This document shows, one piece after another, positions 36,874 to 46,867 of a DNA stretch of 64,000 nt; the stretch's first letter is position 1, and every line of letters begins with the position of its first letter. A model generated the notes under the pieces. It was not told the DNA's origin and searched no databases. It saw only the letters and a list, made by a program, of their open reading frames with translations. Position numbers and translations under genes: made by a program. This DNA comes from Aliivibrio sp. EL58 (GTDB taxonomy: Bacteria > Pseudomonadota > Gammaproteobacteria > Enterobacterales > Vibrionaceae), in contig NZ_OMPC01000004.1 in assembly GCF_900312675.1 (NCBI RefSeq), positions 173,390-237,389 on the forward strand. The letters are read 5' to 3'.

Positions 36874-37800
36874 ATGACCATCGCAATGAATAATCAAAAT
36901 ACACTCAAGCAAGATAAACCGTCTCAAAGTCCATTACGCCAAAAGAAGCGCGTAGATTGGCGAGAGCGTATTTTCCATGCATTATTTCTTAGCTGTGCCG
37001 TCATCGGTACGCTATCTTTGGCTACTATTGCCTACTTTATCGTTAAAGAAAGTATCCCTGCATTTCAACAAGCTGGCGTAAGTGGCATTGTCCTAGGACA
37101 AGATTGGCTACCACCTGCATTGTATGGTGTCTTCACCATGATTGTAGCGTCAGTAGTTTCTACTCTTGGTGCTGTCGTTGTTGGTGTTCCGGTTGGGATA
37201 TTAACCGCTATTTTTATCGCTGAAATCGCACCAAAGCGCGTTGCTAATATTATTCGCCCAGCCGTTGAACTACTTGCTGGTATCCCATCCGTTGTTTATG
37301 GTTTTTTTGGTCTGGTTATTATTGTTCCATTAATCCAAGACGTATTCCAAGTTCCTGCAGGTAACACCATCCTTGCTGGTATTATCGTACTAGGCGTCAT
37401 GATTTTACCTACTGTAATTACAGTATCAGAAACATCGATTAGAGCCGTTCCTGCAACGTACAAAGAAGGTTCATTGGCGTTAGGTGCTTCTAAAATATTC
37501 ACCATCTTCCGTATTCTTCTTCCTGCTGCTCGTTCAGGCATCATGACAGGCGTTATTCTTGGTATCGCTCGTGCTCTTGGTGAAACCATGGCAATCATCA
37601 TGGTTATGGGTAATGCACCAGCAATGCCTGAAGGTATCTTAGATTCAGCTCGAACGCTAACAGCAAACATCGCGATTGAAATGTCTTATGCAAGTGGTAT
37701 TCACGCCAGTGCATTGTATGCAACAGGCGTTGTGCTTCTTGTATTTATCATGTCTCTTAATGGCATCCTTCTTTATCTAAATCGTGAAACAGCGAGATAA
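36874..37800 (+). CDS. pstC: Phosphate ABC transporter permease PstC
   Basis: An inner-membrane permease of the Pst phosphate importer, 308 residues with six membrane segments after a roughly 30-residue basic N-terminus. The EAA-type loop contains VPATYKEGSLALGASKIFTI, and LAGIPSVVYGFFG is the family hallmark near the third segment. It follows the inter-gene hairpin after pstS. Two in-frame ATG codons (residues 1 and 5) are possible starts. Its stop overlaps the upstream reading of pstA. Confidence 0.95.
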   Translation: MTIAMNNQNTLKQDKPSQSPLRQKKRVDWRERIFHALFLSCAVIGTLSLATIAYFIVKESIPAFQQAGVSGIVLGQDWLPPALYGVFTMIVASVVSTLGAVVVGVPVGILTAIFIAEIAPKRVANIIRPAVELLAGIPSVVYGFFGLVIIVPLIQDVFQVPAGNTILAGIIVLGVMILPTVITVSETSIRAVPATYKEGSLALGASKIFTIFRILLPAARSGIMTGVILGIARALGETMAIIMVMGNAPAMPEGILDSARTLTANIAIEMSYASGIHASALYATGVVLLVFIMSLNGILLYLNRETAR

Positions 37801-37804
37801 GACA

Positions 37805-38662
37805 ATGAATAAATTAAAAAAGCAACGTCATATTAAAGACCAAATTGCCGCAGGATTCATTTGGTTATCAGCAGCAGTTACCGTCGGTTTCTTATTTTGG
37901 ATTATCTGGTACATCCTATCGAATGGCCTACAACACGTAAGCTGGTCATTCATCACAGATAATTATACTCGTACAGGCGAAGAGCACGGCATCTTCCCAA
38001 TGATTGTCGCAACTCTTTATATGGTATTAGCATCGATTGCCGTTGCTGCGCCACTTGGGATCATGACCGCCATTTACTTAACAGAATATGCCAAAGTCGG
38101 CAGTAAACTAGTCAAGGTTATCCGTTTTTGTACTGAATCATTAGCTGGTATTCCATCGATTATCTTTGGTCTGTTTGGTATGACTTTCTTTGTAGGAATT
38201 CTAGGTTTAGGCTTCTCTATCTTATCGGGTGCATTAACACTAAGTATCTTGATTTTGCCTGTAATCATTCGTACCACCGAAGAAGCATTGATGGCAGTAC
38301 CTCAAACATTTCGTGAAGGCTCATACGGACTAGGCGCATCAAAAATATACACTATCTGGCGTCTGATTTTACCAAGTGCGATGCCTGGTATCATCACTTC
38401 TGTTATCTTGAGTATTGGTCGCGTTATTGGTGAGTCGGCTCCTGTATTCTTAACGGCAGGTATGGTTGCTCGTATTCCTGATTCACTGCTTGATTCAGGC
38501 CGAACGTTAACGGTTCACCTATACAAGCTAACCACAGAGCTATTTACGATTGAAGAGTGGAACCAAGCTTACGGCACAGCAACAGTATTGATTGTGCTTG
38601 TATTAATAATTAACACGCTAACCAAGTTATTGGCTCGAAAAATCAGCAAAGCGTCTTACTAA
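37805..38662 (+). CDS. pstA: Phosphate ABC transporter permease PstA
   Basis: Partner of PstC in the phosphate channel. It has six membrane segments, the hallmark LAGIPSIIFGLFGM, and an EAA loop VPQTFREGSYGLGASKIYTI. The start is placed at MNKLKKQRH, 4 bp after the pstC stop. A longer frame starting 21 bp earlier would overlap pstC. This gives 285 residues, close to E. coli PstA (296). It lies between pstC and pstB in the operon. Confidence 0.94.
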   Translation: MNKLKKQRHIKDQIAAGFIWLSAAVTVGFLFWIIWYILSNGLQHVSWSFITDNYTRTGEEHGIFPMIVATLYMVLASIAVAAPLGIMTAIYLTEYAKVGSKLVKVIRFCTESLAGIPSIIFGLFGMTFFVGILGLGFSILSGALTLSILILPVIIRTTEEALMAVPQTFREGSYGLGASKIYTIWRLILPSAMPGIITSVILSIGRVIGESAPVFLTAGMVARIPDSLLDSGRTLTVHLYKLTTELFTIEEWNQAYGTATVLIVLVLIINTLTKLLARKISKASY

Positions 38663-38740
38663 TTTATTAATCAACTTATTAATTATCACTTATTATTCGC
38701 TGATTGCACGGCATAAGATGCAGTCAGTAAGGAAACGACA

Positions 38741-39490
38741 ATGAACAAATTTAATATTGAAAATCTAGATCTTTTTTACGGCCAAAACCAAGCACTAAAA
38801 AGCATTAACTTACCTATTCCTGCAAAACAAGTGACCGCGTTAATAGGGCCATCTGGTTGTGGTAAATCAACCTTACTTCGTTGTTTGAACCGCATGAACG
38901 ATTTGATTGAAGGCGTAAAAATCACAGGGCTTGTAAGTCTAGATGGTGACGATATCTACGGTAATATTGATGTTGCCGACCTGCGTATCAAGGTAGGAAT
39001 GGTTTTCCAAAAAGCGAACCCATTCCCAATGAGTATTTATGAAAATGTTGCGTATGGCTTAAAAGCACAAGGCGTGAAAGATAAGAAAGTATTAGATGCC
39101 GTTGTAGAGAAATCATTACGCAGTGCTGCATTATGGGATGAAGTTAAAGATCGTTTAAAATCTCATGCTTTTGGATTATCAGGCGGCCAACAACAACGTC
39201 TATGTATTGCACGCACGATTGCAATGGAGCCAGATATTATTCTAATGGATGAACCAACATCGGCACTGGATCCAATAGCTACGCATAAGATTGAAGAGCT
39301 AATGGAAACCCTAAAGAAGGATTACACCATTGTTATTGTGACTCACTCAATGCAGCAAGCTCGTCGTATCTCAGATAAAACGGCTTTCTTCTTAATGGGT
39401 GAATTAGTTGAACACGATGACACACACGTTATTTTCTCAAACCCTAAAGACGACCGCACGCAAGGTTACGTAAACGGCGACTTTGGTTAA
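38741..39490 (+). CDS. pstB: Phosphate ABC transporter ATP-binding protein PstB
   Basis: The ATPase of the Pst importer. It shows Walker [10 protein letters not shown] near residues 33-41, [20 protein letters not shown] (the PstB-specific Q-loop region), the signature [14 protein letters not shown], Walker B IILMDEP and the switch His in VTHSMQQA. The 249 residues are near the E. coli length (257). AGGAAACGACA precedes the ATG. A terminator follows and no phoU is present here, unlike the E. coli pst operon. Confidence 0.96.
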   Translation: MNKFNIENLDLFYGQNQALKSINLPIPAKQVTALIGPSGCGKSTLLRCLNRMNDLIEGVKITGLVSLDGDDIYGNIDVADLRIKVGMVFQKANPFPMSIYENVAYGLKAQGVKDKKVLDAVVEKSLRSAALWDEVKDRLKSHAFGLSGGQQQRLCIARTIAMEPDIILMDEPTSALDPIATHKIEELMETLKKDYTIVIVTHSMQQARRISDKTAFFLMGELVEHDDTHVIFSNPKDDRTQGYVNGDFG

Positions 39491-39525
39491 TTGAATACCA
39501 AATAATAACAAAGCGATGGAAACTT

Positions 39526-39553
39526 TTGCCCCTACTAGCTAGGGGCTTTTTTA
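39526..39553 (+). terminator. Terminator of the pst operon
   Basis: GCCCCTA (39528-39534) / TAGGGGC (39540-39546) with loop CTAGC, followed by a T-run. Confidence 0.86.
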
Positions 39554-39564
39554 TGTCTCTCTAT

Positions 39565-40581
39565 TTATGCAATAGCCGTTTTAATCCACGCTTTTAATTC
39601 TGCGAGTTCATTTAGATTGTTAGGAAAAACATCACCTACCTGATTAATAACTTGGTTGAACGTTTCAACGTTATAAGGTTGGCCAATCAAGACGTTTGTT
39701 AACATCTCTAATGGTGCAGGATCAAGGCTATCAGTAAAGAGTTTTGCATTAACTATCTGGGCTTTTTTTATGTCTAAATGAAGATCTACCCCACCCCATA
39801 CAAAACGCTCACTTAATGTTTGCGTGAACTCAGGGCTACGACCAAAGTTCCAATCCCAGCTACTCTGCTGTTCGAAATTAGCGATAAAATTAGGTAAGTC
39901 TGGCAATGAATCCGGTGAGATATATTCAGGTTCTACCGTTTCATTATAATAAGAGAAAAAAGCCGATAAAATAGCCTCTGAAACACTTTCATGACTAATA
40001 TCTGGATTGATTTCACTTAAATTGGTCACGCGAGAACGTACTGAGGTAATGCCTTTTGCTTGAAGTTTTTTAGGGTCTGGATTTAAATAATTCGCTAGTC
40101 GGCTTAGATCAGCATTTAATAGCAAAGTTCCATGATGAAAGCCTCTATCCATTGTTTCTCGATACGCTGAGCCTGAAAACTTCCTTTCCCCTTCTTTACT
40201 CTCAACTACGAGATCATTTCGCCCCGTCGCTTTTGCTTCTATGTTCAGTGTGGTAAGCGCATCTAAGATAATACGAGTCGACTGTTCTTTATTGTATTCT
40301 GGCTTACCTGTCATAAACGTAAAATTAGTATTACCTAAATCATGAAATACAGCCCCACCACCACTTTGTCGGCGAGCAAGAGTAATTCCATCGTCTTCCA
40401 TTTTTCGAGTATTACATTCTTTCCATGGATTTTGAGCTCGGCCTATTACGACACAATCTGTATTGCGCCATAAAAAAAGCACACGTTGATCGTTAGGCAT
40501 AGAACGAAAGATACTTTCCTCAACGGCTAAGTTAAACCAAGGATCATAAGAAATAGAAACAAGCACTCGAATTGTTGACAT
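39565..40581 (-). CDS. lplA: Lipoate-protein ligase A
   Basis: Activates free lipoate with ATP and attaches it to the E2 subunits of 2-oxoacid dehydrogenases and to GcvH. Its 338 residues equal E. coli LplA. The lipoyl-AMP-binding signature [20 protein letters not shown] is near residues 70-89. KFSGSAYR follows, with the catalytic-site lysine region. The C-terminal accessory domain is present. It is convergent with pstB and appears monocistronic. Confidence 0.95.
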   Translation of the reverse strand: MSTIRVLVSISYDPWFNLAVEESIFRSMPNDQRVLFLWRNTDCVVIGRAQNPWKECNTRKMEDDGITLARRQSGGGAVFHDLGNTNFTFMTGKPEYNKEQSTRIILDALTTLNIEAKATGRNDLVVESKEGERKFSGSAYRETMDRGFHHGTLLLNADLSRLANYLNPDPKKLQAKGITSVRSRVTNLSEINPDISHESVSEAILSAFFSYYNETVEPEYISPDSLPDLPNFIANFEQQSSWDWNFGRSPEFTQTLSERFVWGGVDLHLDIKKAQIVNAKLFTDSLDPAPLEMLTNVLIGQPYNVETFNQVINQVGDVFPNNLNELAELKAWIKTAIA

Positions 40582-40760
40582 AAAATAATTCCAAACACGT
40601 TTATAAAGCGAGGTGAATTCTAATATAACGTATTTTTGTTTTGTGAGTAAATATTACCGAAGGTTGTTGGGAACTATGTATGAAAATGTTACCAAATTGT
40701 TTAATTTACTCTCAAAACAAACTAGACTAGGTTAAATAAATACTTATCGGTGATATATCT

Positions 40761-41351
40761 ATGCGATTCTATTATTTCTTTTTAATTACTATTTTTTCAT
40801 TTTCAGTAAAAGCAGACAAATCAGGTTATTACATTACAACCAATATCGAAAACTCTTCCGTCACTTTCTTGGGAGTACAAACTGACTTAGATGGAGGATT
40901 TAATTTAAAAGGAGGTTATGACTTCCCGATAAGTGAAACCTTTTATATGTCAGTAGAGCTTGAATATAATAATATGGGGAGTTTTGATTATGATTGGAAA
41001 GAAGGTAATGAATACGCTAAAAGCCATATTGACGCACACTTTTTTGGAGCAAATTTAAAATATCGAGCTTATGTTTTTGAATCAGATTTCTTTATTACCA
41101 GTATGTTTGGTTATGGTTATTACTATCTAGATATGGATATTGATTTTTACCTAGAAGACAACAACTTAGGCTATATAGGAAAAGGAAGCCAAAGTCGTAG
41201 TGCTTTAGGCCTATCTTATGGCTTTGAAGCGGGGTATGACATCAATGAACACTTTAGTCTTACTGCTGGTCATAATATTGCGCGTGCAATAATGGATGGT
41301 ATTGGTTATGACTTTGGCACAACTTATGCTGGAATTAGCTACAACTTCTAA
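40761..41351 (+). CDS. Outer-membrane beta-barrel protein
   Basis: A 196-residue protein with a signal peptide (about residues 1-18, ending in SVKA), then alternating amphipathic strands rich in Tyr, Phe and Gly. It ends in an aromatic residue (YAGISYNF), the usual signal for BAM-mediated outer-membrane insertion. It resembles small OmpA/OmpW-like eight-stranded barrels of vibrios, but I do not recognise the family precisely. It has its own upstream intergenic region. Function is unknown. Confidence 0.72.
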   Translation: MRFYYFFLITIFSFSVKADKSGYYITTNIENSSVTFLGVQTDLDGGFNLKGGYDFPISETFYMSVELEYNNMGSFDYDWKEGNEYAKSHIDAHFFGANLKYRAYVFESDFFITSMFGYGYYYLDMDIDFYLEDNNLGYIGKGSQSRSALGLSYGFEAGYDINEHFSLTAGHNIARAIMDGIGYDFGTTYAGISYNF

Positions 41352-41423
41352 ATCAATATTATCATTCCCTTACACTTATAATCTAAGTACACTTAATCAA
41401 ATTATTATGATTAGGTGTACTAA

Positions 41424-42056
41424 ATGAAAATCCATTCTCTCTTTGCTGCCAGCCTTTGTATTCTCTCTTCTGTCAGTGCACAAGCTGCGATTCAATTAAC
41501 CGTTCCTGGTGACGTTGAGCTATTACTGGTTGATAACCAAGAAGTGGAACTTGAAAGTTCTTTTTTCTCAACATCATCTACGCTTGAATTAGAAAATGGC
41601 GAGCACCAAATTGCCTTTAGATATAACCCAGTATTTAAGCAAGGAAAAGATAATATCATTGTATCGAGTGACATTATCATTTCTAAATTTTCAGCGTCAG
41701 ATACTGACGTTACGTTTAAATTCCCAACCTATAATTCACCAGAAAAAGCAGAAGCTTTTAATACTGAGCTGAATTGGAACTTAATTGATAAAAACGAAAA
41801 AACAATCCCATTTGCTCAAGCTCAACTCATTCACCATGGTGTTCAAGTGGGTCGTAATATTCAATTTGAATTAGCACAATTTAATACCACAAGTAACCCT
41901 GCCGCTTTCAAAGAAGGCATGGTGACCGTTACTCATAAAGAGATCAAAAACGAACAAGGTGAAAATACTGCAGAGCAAATGCTGCATTATTGGTATGAAA
42001 AAGCAGATAAAGAAACAAAAGAGCGTTTTATTTCATCAGTCTTAGATAATAAATAA
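41424..42056 (+). CDS. yccT: DUF2057 family secreted protein (YccT-like)
   Basis: A 210-residue protein with a signal peptide at about residues 1-22 (ending SAQAA). The DUF2057 core is marked by LTVPGDVELLLVDNQEV and LENGEHQIAFRYNPVFK. E. coli YccT (CsgI) is a periplasmic member reported to affect curli assembly; whether that applies here is unknown. In E. coli yccT is adjacent to mgsA. Here the two are separated by a chemoreceptor gene and torS/torT. A bidirectional terminator follows. Confidence 0.85.
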   Translation: MKIHSLFAASLCILSSVSAQAAIQLTVPGDVELLLVDNQEVELESSFFSTSSTLELENGEHQIAFRYNPVFKQGKDNIIVSSDIIISKFSASDTDVTFKFPTYNSPEKAEAFNTELNWNLIDKNEKTIPFAQAQLIHHGVQVGRNIQFELAQFNTTSNPAAFKEGMVTVTHKEIKNEQGENTAEQMLHYWYEKADKETKERFISSVLDNK

Positions 42057-42071
42057 CTCTCTACCATAAGT

Positions 42072-42112
42072 AAAAAAACAGCCCATAACGTATTATGGGC
42101 TGCTTTATTTAT
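42072..42112. terminator. Bidirectional terminator between yccT and the chemoreceptor gene
   Basis: CAGCCCATAA (42079-42088) / TTATGGGCTG (42093-42102), with an A7 tract to the left and T-rich DNA to the right. It serves convergent genes. Confidence 0.86.
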
Positions 42113-42145
42113 AACCTTGTCTACCAACTAAAATTAATATAAATA

Positions 42146-43798
42146 CTAAACTTTAAATTGCGAAACTAAATCATCTAATCGCTCACACTGCTCAGATAAA
42201 GCAATACAAGCATTCTCAGAACTACTCACCATAACTACCATTTGCGTACTATTATCTGCAATACGTTGCACGTTAGCATTCACATCACCACTAACATGAT
42301 TTTGCTCATTAGCCGCGGTTGCAATGTGAGTATTCATGTCATTTATAATAACAATAGCGCTCGTAATTTGTTGTAATGACTTTGAAGCTTGATTTGCTAA
42401 TTCAATCGTTTCTTGGCCACTTTGAGTGCTTGATTCCATTGCCGTAACCGCTTCTTTTGCTCCAGCTTGCAAGCGCTCAATCATTTTCTGAATTTCACCA
42501 GTGCTGTCTTGAGTTTTACTTGCTAACGCTCTTACCTCATCTGCTACAACAGCGAAACCACGACCTTGTTCGCCGGCACGAGCCGCTTCAATTGCTGCAT
42601 TTAATGCGAGTAAGTTTGTTTGCTCAGCAATGCCTTTAATAACATCAAGTATTGAGGCAATATTAGATACATCACTATCTAAGGTATGTATGACTGAACC
42701 AGCTTGTGTAATCTCATCCGCTAAGCTTTGAATCGAAATAACCGTCTGTTGTAAAATAGTTTCTGTTGTTTCGGCTTCTGATGTTGCACCTAGACTTGCT
42801 TGAGCTGCTTCATTTGCACTCTCATTTACAGTACTGCTTGTCACTTGCATTTCATGTACAGCAGCAGCAACAACTTCACTCTCTTGTTGCTGACTCGAAG
42901 AAAACTCAGCAATATTTTTTGTTATACCTTGAATATTATCCATTTCAGTTCGAACGGTATTAGATGAAACAATAACATCAGATACAGTGCAATGGATTTT
43001 TGAGACAAATAAATTAAATGCTTGCGCTAATTTTCCAATTTCATCCTCAGAAGACACAATAATACGTTGTGTTAGATCCCCATCACCAGAAGCAACATCT
43101 GACATTGCTTGTTCAAGAGATTTAATCGGCTTTACAATCCACTTAATTAGTAACCAAATAGTAAATAAAGCAAACAGGATTGCACTTCCTGCACCAACCT
43201 CTGCAATAAGCTTTATAGAGTCGATACCTTCACGATTCAACTCCCTTAGCTTAAGTTGCTCAGCCATGATCAAACGACTAATAGACTTTAATTGCTTACG
43301 CATAGTCTTAAATTGTTCATCTAACTGCTCACTATTTTGTTGATAGTACTGTTGAGCATTATTTGGGTCAGAAAATAAAGGTTCATATAGTTGAATCCAT
43401 TTTTCTGCAGCCGTAATTAAAGTAGTCAATTCAAACTGTGTGTTAGAAGGCAAAATATTTGCTTGATAGAGCTCTTGTACTTTCTTCATGCGAGGAAGTG
43501 CTTTATATGCATTATCTTTAAATTCAAAAGTATGATGCTCAATTTCTGCTACTGTTGTTGATAACATTAGCCCCTGCACTGCCGCTGTTACTTGATAAAG
43601 ATCTCGATAAGCATCTTCCAAGTTTTCATTCACAGGTTGAACAAGTTCAACAAGCTTATAGTTAATCTCTTCCTGCTGATTTAATTTTACAACCGTTAAA
43701 ATAGAAATAATGCTAAATAGAAAAACAATCGCCAATAATGGAATTGCTATTTTATATCCTACCGATAAACGTCCAATTTGTTTCACTAATCTCTCCAA
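42146..43798 (-). CDS. Methyl-accepting chemotaxis protein, helical-bundle sensor
   Basis: A 550-residue chemoreceptor. TM1 is at about residues 14-37. A roughly 155-residue periplasmic region is predicted mostly helical, like four-helix-bundle sensors. TM2 is at about 196-218, followed by HAMP and the signalling coiled coil with [32 protein letters not shown]. It ends in VSQFKV without a methyltransferase-tethering pentapeptide. It lies just downstream of torS on the same strand (about 115 bp gap). The ligand is unknown; a link to TMAO sensing would be speculation from position only. Confidence 0.9.
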   Translation of the reverse strand: MERLVKQIGRLSVGYKIAIPLLAIVFLFSIISILTVVKLNQQEEINYKLVELVQPVNENLEDAYRDLYQVTAAVQGLMLSTTVAEIEHHTFEFKDNAYKALPRMKKVQELYQANILPSNTQFELTTLITAAEKWIQLYEPLFSDPNNAQQYYQQNSEQLDEQFKTMRKQLKSISRLIMAEQLKLRELNREGIDSIKLIAEVGAGSAILFALFTIWLLIKWIVKPIKSLEQAMSDVASGDGDLTQRIIVSSEDEIGKLAQAFNLFVSKIHCTVSDVIVSSNTVRTEMDNIQGITKNIAEFSSSQQQESEVVAAAVHEMQVTSSTVNESANEAAQASLGATSEAETTETILQQTVISIQSLADEITQAGSVIHTLDSDVSNIASILDVIKGIAEQTNLLALNAAIEAARAGEQGRGFAVVADEVRALASKTQDSTGEIQKMIERLQAGAKEAVTAMESSTQSGQETIELANQASKSLQQITSAIVIINDMNTHIATAANEQNHVSGDVNANVQRIADNSTQMVVMVSSSENACIALSEQCERLDDLVSQFKV

Positions 43799-43913
43799 GA
43801 TAAAAACAACTAATAAATTGAATTATATAAAGAAATAACAATAATTAACTGATAAATATCATGAATACATGAAATTAAATTTATTTTAATATTAAATGTT
43901 TTTGAATTTAATT

Positions 43914-46793
43914 TCACTTGTCGAAAAACTGCTCAATCGCTACCAATGCGTCTTCATAAACTTTATTTAACTCTATTGAATCACAGTCTGAGACATTCCC
44001 TTTTTTACCATTATCTTCATAAGCATGGCAAAGAGCATGAAGCTGCATTAGTCCTAAGCTTCCTGCTGAACCTTTCAACTTATGAGCTAACTGATTTACT
44101 TGGTACGCCTCTCCACTGTTAATCGCTTTTTGCAATAAAAGGACATTTTCTTTAGATGAGTGTTTAAATAAACCAATGATTTTAAGCATGCGTTCTTCGC
44201 CTAATACAGCTAAATCACCTTGAAGTACTTTTTCATTTAATATCATTGAATTCTCTTCTGTTATCTCAGTGGCCATTTGGGGCCAATTCTCAGTCTCGAT
44301 ACACTCATTTATACCTTGAGTTTGATACGCCTCACTCAAAAAGCGATTCAACATTTTAATTAATTGATTTTCAACTAAAGGTTTTGCTAAAAAACCATCA
44401 AAGCCTGCAGCTAAATAGCTCTCTACATCTTCATCAAATACATGAGCAGAAACAGCAAGTATTGGGGTGTATTCATTGCTACCTTCTTTTTCTTGCTCAA
44501 TATCTCTTAATCTTTTTTGTAATGATACGCCATCTGTATCTGGTAAATTAATATCAAGAAGTAACATATCAAACTGTTCTTTTTCCAAGGCTTCTTCGGC
44601 AAGTAAACCTGTATCAACAGCGGTTACTTTATGCCCTAAACGTTCAAGAAAACCAACTGCAACCATTTGATTTACAGGGTTATCCTCAACTAAAAGTAAA
44701 TGAGCAGAAGGTACTTCGGGAATAATGCTATCCTCGTTAGGTACAGTAATACAGTGCCCTTCCTCTAATTCTAAAGAGAACCAAAATGTGCTCCCTAACC
44801 CTTCTTTAGATTCCACACCGATTTCACCATCCATCGCTTCAATAAGACGCTGACTAATTGCTAACCCTAAACCTGTGCCGCCATACACTTTCTGACCTTC
44901 TTCAGCTTGAGTAAAGGCTTCAAATAAGCTGCCAATTTCATGTTTAGCAATTCCAACACCAGTATCTACAACCTCAAATAGCAGTGTGGTATCTAAAATA
45001 ACGTGTAATTGAATTGTGACACTTCCGGTATGAGTGAATTTAACCGCATTACCAACAAAGTTATTGAGTACTTGTCGAATTCGAGTGCAATCTCCAATCC
45101 ACCACGCAGGTAAGTCAGCAGGAACATCAAACGCTAAGGTAATACCTTTTTGTTGTGCTCTGGAGCTAAATAGGTGGTGAACATCAGAGATCATTGAATG
45201 AATATTAAAATTGACTGCCCGAATACATAAATGACCGGCTTCTATTTTTGAGTAATCCAAAATATCATTAAGTAAATCAAGAAGGTTTTCACCACTGCGG
45301 TTAATGATATCGACATATTGCTTCTGTTGTGCCGTTAAGCCACTACCTCGGAGTAATTCTCCTGTACCGAGCACACCATTAAGAGGTGTTCTAATTTCAT
45401 GGCTCATGGTTGCTAAGAATGCAGATTTCGCTCGGTTCGCTTGTTCTGCTAAATCTCGTGCTTTGTCATGATTGATAATTTCCACATTCAACAGTTCGTT
45501 ACTGGATTTTAATTCTTGGGTTCTCTGTGCAATTTGTAATTCCAAACTGTCTTTATAATCTTGAAGCTCTTGTGCTGTATCACGGGCAACTAAGATCGAG
45601 CGCCCCATTTGAGCTAGTTCATCATCACCAGAGGTATCTAACTCAATATCCAGTTTTCCATTTGCAACATCGGTAATCGCTTGTTCATATTGGTTTAATC
45701 TCATGATCACGCGAGCATAAACATAGCGCCACATAATATAAATAACTAAACATAGCCCTAATAAGGTGATTGAGATCAGTAGCTGCTGTACCACTTTAAG
45801 TACAAAATTCACATCAGCAACCGCTTGCTGAGTTACGTCATTGGCTTGTTCAAGCAACTGAGCTATCGTGAGGTTTAGTTCTTGAAATTGATGTATATTC
45901 TCGTCACTTAATGCTTTGAGTTTCTTATTAATATTAACCAATTGGATCAGTTCACTGAAAAGGCGTTCACTTTTGGTAAGATTATTCGCTAGCATTAACA
46001 TTTGTTGCGTTCGACTCGGATCTTCTACCGCTTGCACACGACGAGTAATAATCGTCATATCACGAGTAAAATCTTGGCGCAGTTTCTCAACTTTAGCGAT
46101 ATTGTGGCTATTTCGTGCATCATCGATAGTATTGACGACTTTAAAGGTCAATAGACGTAATTCATGTAACCGTTCCGCTAAATCAAGATCGATCTCAACC
46201 AAAGTATCCAATGCTTTATAAACAGCCTCTTTATCACCATTATCGACTAAATCGTAGATCTTAACGACATTTGCAATCGTAATTGTATTCGAATTCAATA
46301 CTTGAGAGCGTGATAGCTCTTCTAACTGCAGTGCGGTTTTTGTTAATTTCTGACTTTTTTCTTGAATAAGCTGATGTAAAACGACCTTTTCACCAACGTT
46401 ATTACCCATTGTTGCTAAATTATCGACGATCTCTTGAACTTGACGATCCAATCGAGTCAGTAGCGCTTTATCAAACGGATAGACCCCTAACCCTTTTAAA
46501 CGAACGTATAAACTTTCAATCGACGTGAATAACTCTTTACCGTAAGTTTTTCGCTCTTGTTCAGAATCGACTTGGGATAATAACTGGGATGTAGAAATGA
46601 TCTTAGTGCTCAAGTCCGAGATATAACGAGCTTCAATTACCGCAGGAATAGCAGAATCAATCACCGTTCTTTCGGTTTTTTCAACATATGAGAAGCCAAG
46701 AACCCCCACGACAGACCCAAAAGCCATCAGGGCGATCATTACCATGAAAGTAAGAAACAGCTTGCGACCGATCCCTGTAGAAGCAAATAACAT
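43914..46793 (-). CDS. torS: Hybrid sensor histidine kinase TorS
   Basis: Senses trimethylamine N-oxide through TorT and starts a phosphorelay to TorR. Domains over 959 residues: TM1 (about 12-35), periplasmic helical sensor (about 40-335), TM2 (about 336-356), HAMP (about 357-410), HisKA with H465 in TMSHEIRTP, HATPase with DTGVGIAKHE and GGTGLGLAI, receiver with D747 in LLLDINLPDTDG, and HPt with H904 in AHKLKGSAGS. Divergent torT 75 bp away confirms the assignment. No torR, torC or torA lies in the window. Confidence 0.92.
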   Translation of the reverse strand: MLFASTGIGRKLFLTFMVMIALMAFGSVVGVLGFSYVEKTERTVIDSAIPAVIEARYISDLSTKIISTSQLLSQVDSEQERKTYGKELFTSIESLYVRLKGLGVYPFDKALLTRLDRQVQEIVDNLATMGNNVGEKVVLHQLIQEKSQKLTKTALQLEELSRSQVLNSNTITIANVVKIYDLVDNGDKEAVYKALDTLVEIDLDLAERLHELRLLTFKVVNTIDDARNSHNIAKVEKLRQDFTRDMTIITRRVQAVEDPSRTQQMLMLANNLTKSERLFSELIQLVNINKKLKALSDENIHQFQELNLTIAQLLEQANDVTQQAVADVNFVLKVVQQLLISITLLGLCLVIYIMWRYVYARVIMRLNQYEQAITDVANGKLDIELDTSGDDELAQMGRSILVARDTAQELQDYKDSLELQIAQRTQELKSSNELLNVEIINHDKARDLAEQANRAKSAFLATMSHEIRTPLNGVLGTGELLRGSGLTAQQKQYVDIINRSGENLLDLLNDILDYSKIEAGHLCIRAVNFNIHSMISDVHHLFSSRAQQKGITLAFDVPADLPAWWIGDCTRIRQVLNNFVGNAVKFTHTGSVTIQLHVILDTTLLFEVVDTGVGIAKHEIGSLFEAFTQAEEGQKVYGGTGLGLAISQRLIEAMDGEIGVESKEGLGSTFWFSLELEEGHCITVPNEDSIIPEVPSAHLLLVEDNPVNQMVAVGFLERLGHKVTAVDTGLLAEEALEKEQFDMLLLDINLPDTDGVSLQKRLRDIEQEKEGSNEYTPILAVSAHVFDEDVESYLAAGFDGFLAKPLVENQLIKMLNRFLSEAYQTQGINECIETENWPQMATEITEENSMILNEKVLQGDLAVLGEERMLKIIGLFKHSSKENVLLLQKAINSGEAYQVNQLAHKLKGSAGSLGLMQLHALCHAYEDNGKKGNVSDCDSIELNKVYEDALVAIEQFFDK

Positions 46794-46867
46794 AATCTTG
46801 AATACACTTTAGAAAAAGAAGTAATGCGAGTATCATATCACCAACCTAAAGTCAGTGCGAAGAGACC

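Noticed and set aside
37296-37670. 124-codon antisense ORF within pstC
   Set aside because: It lies fully inside a clear permease gene on the other strand and has no upstream ribosome-binding site.
42146-43798. Chemoreceptor as a dedicated TMAO receptor
   Set aside because: Only its position next to torS suggests this; the sensor domain gives no ligand information.
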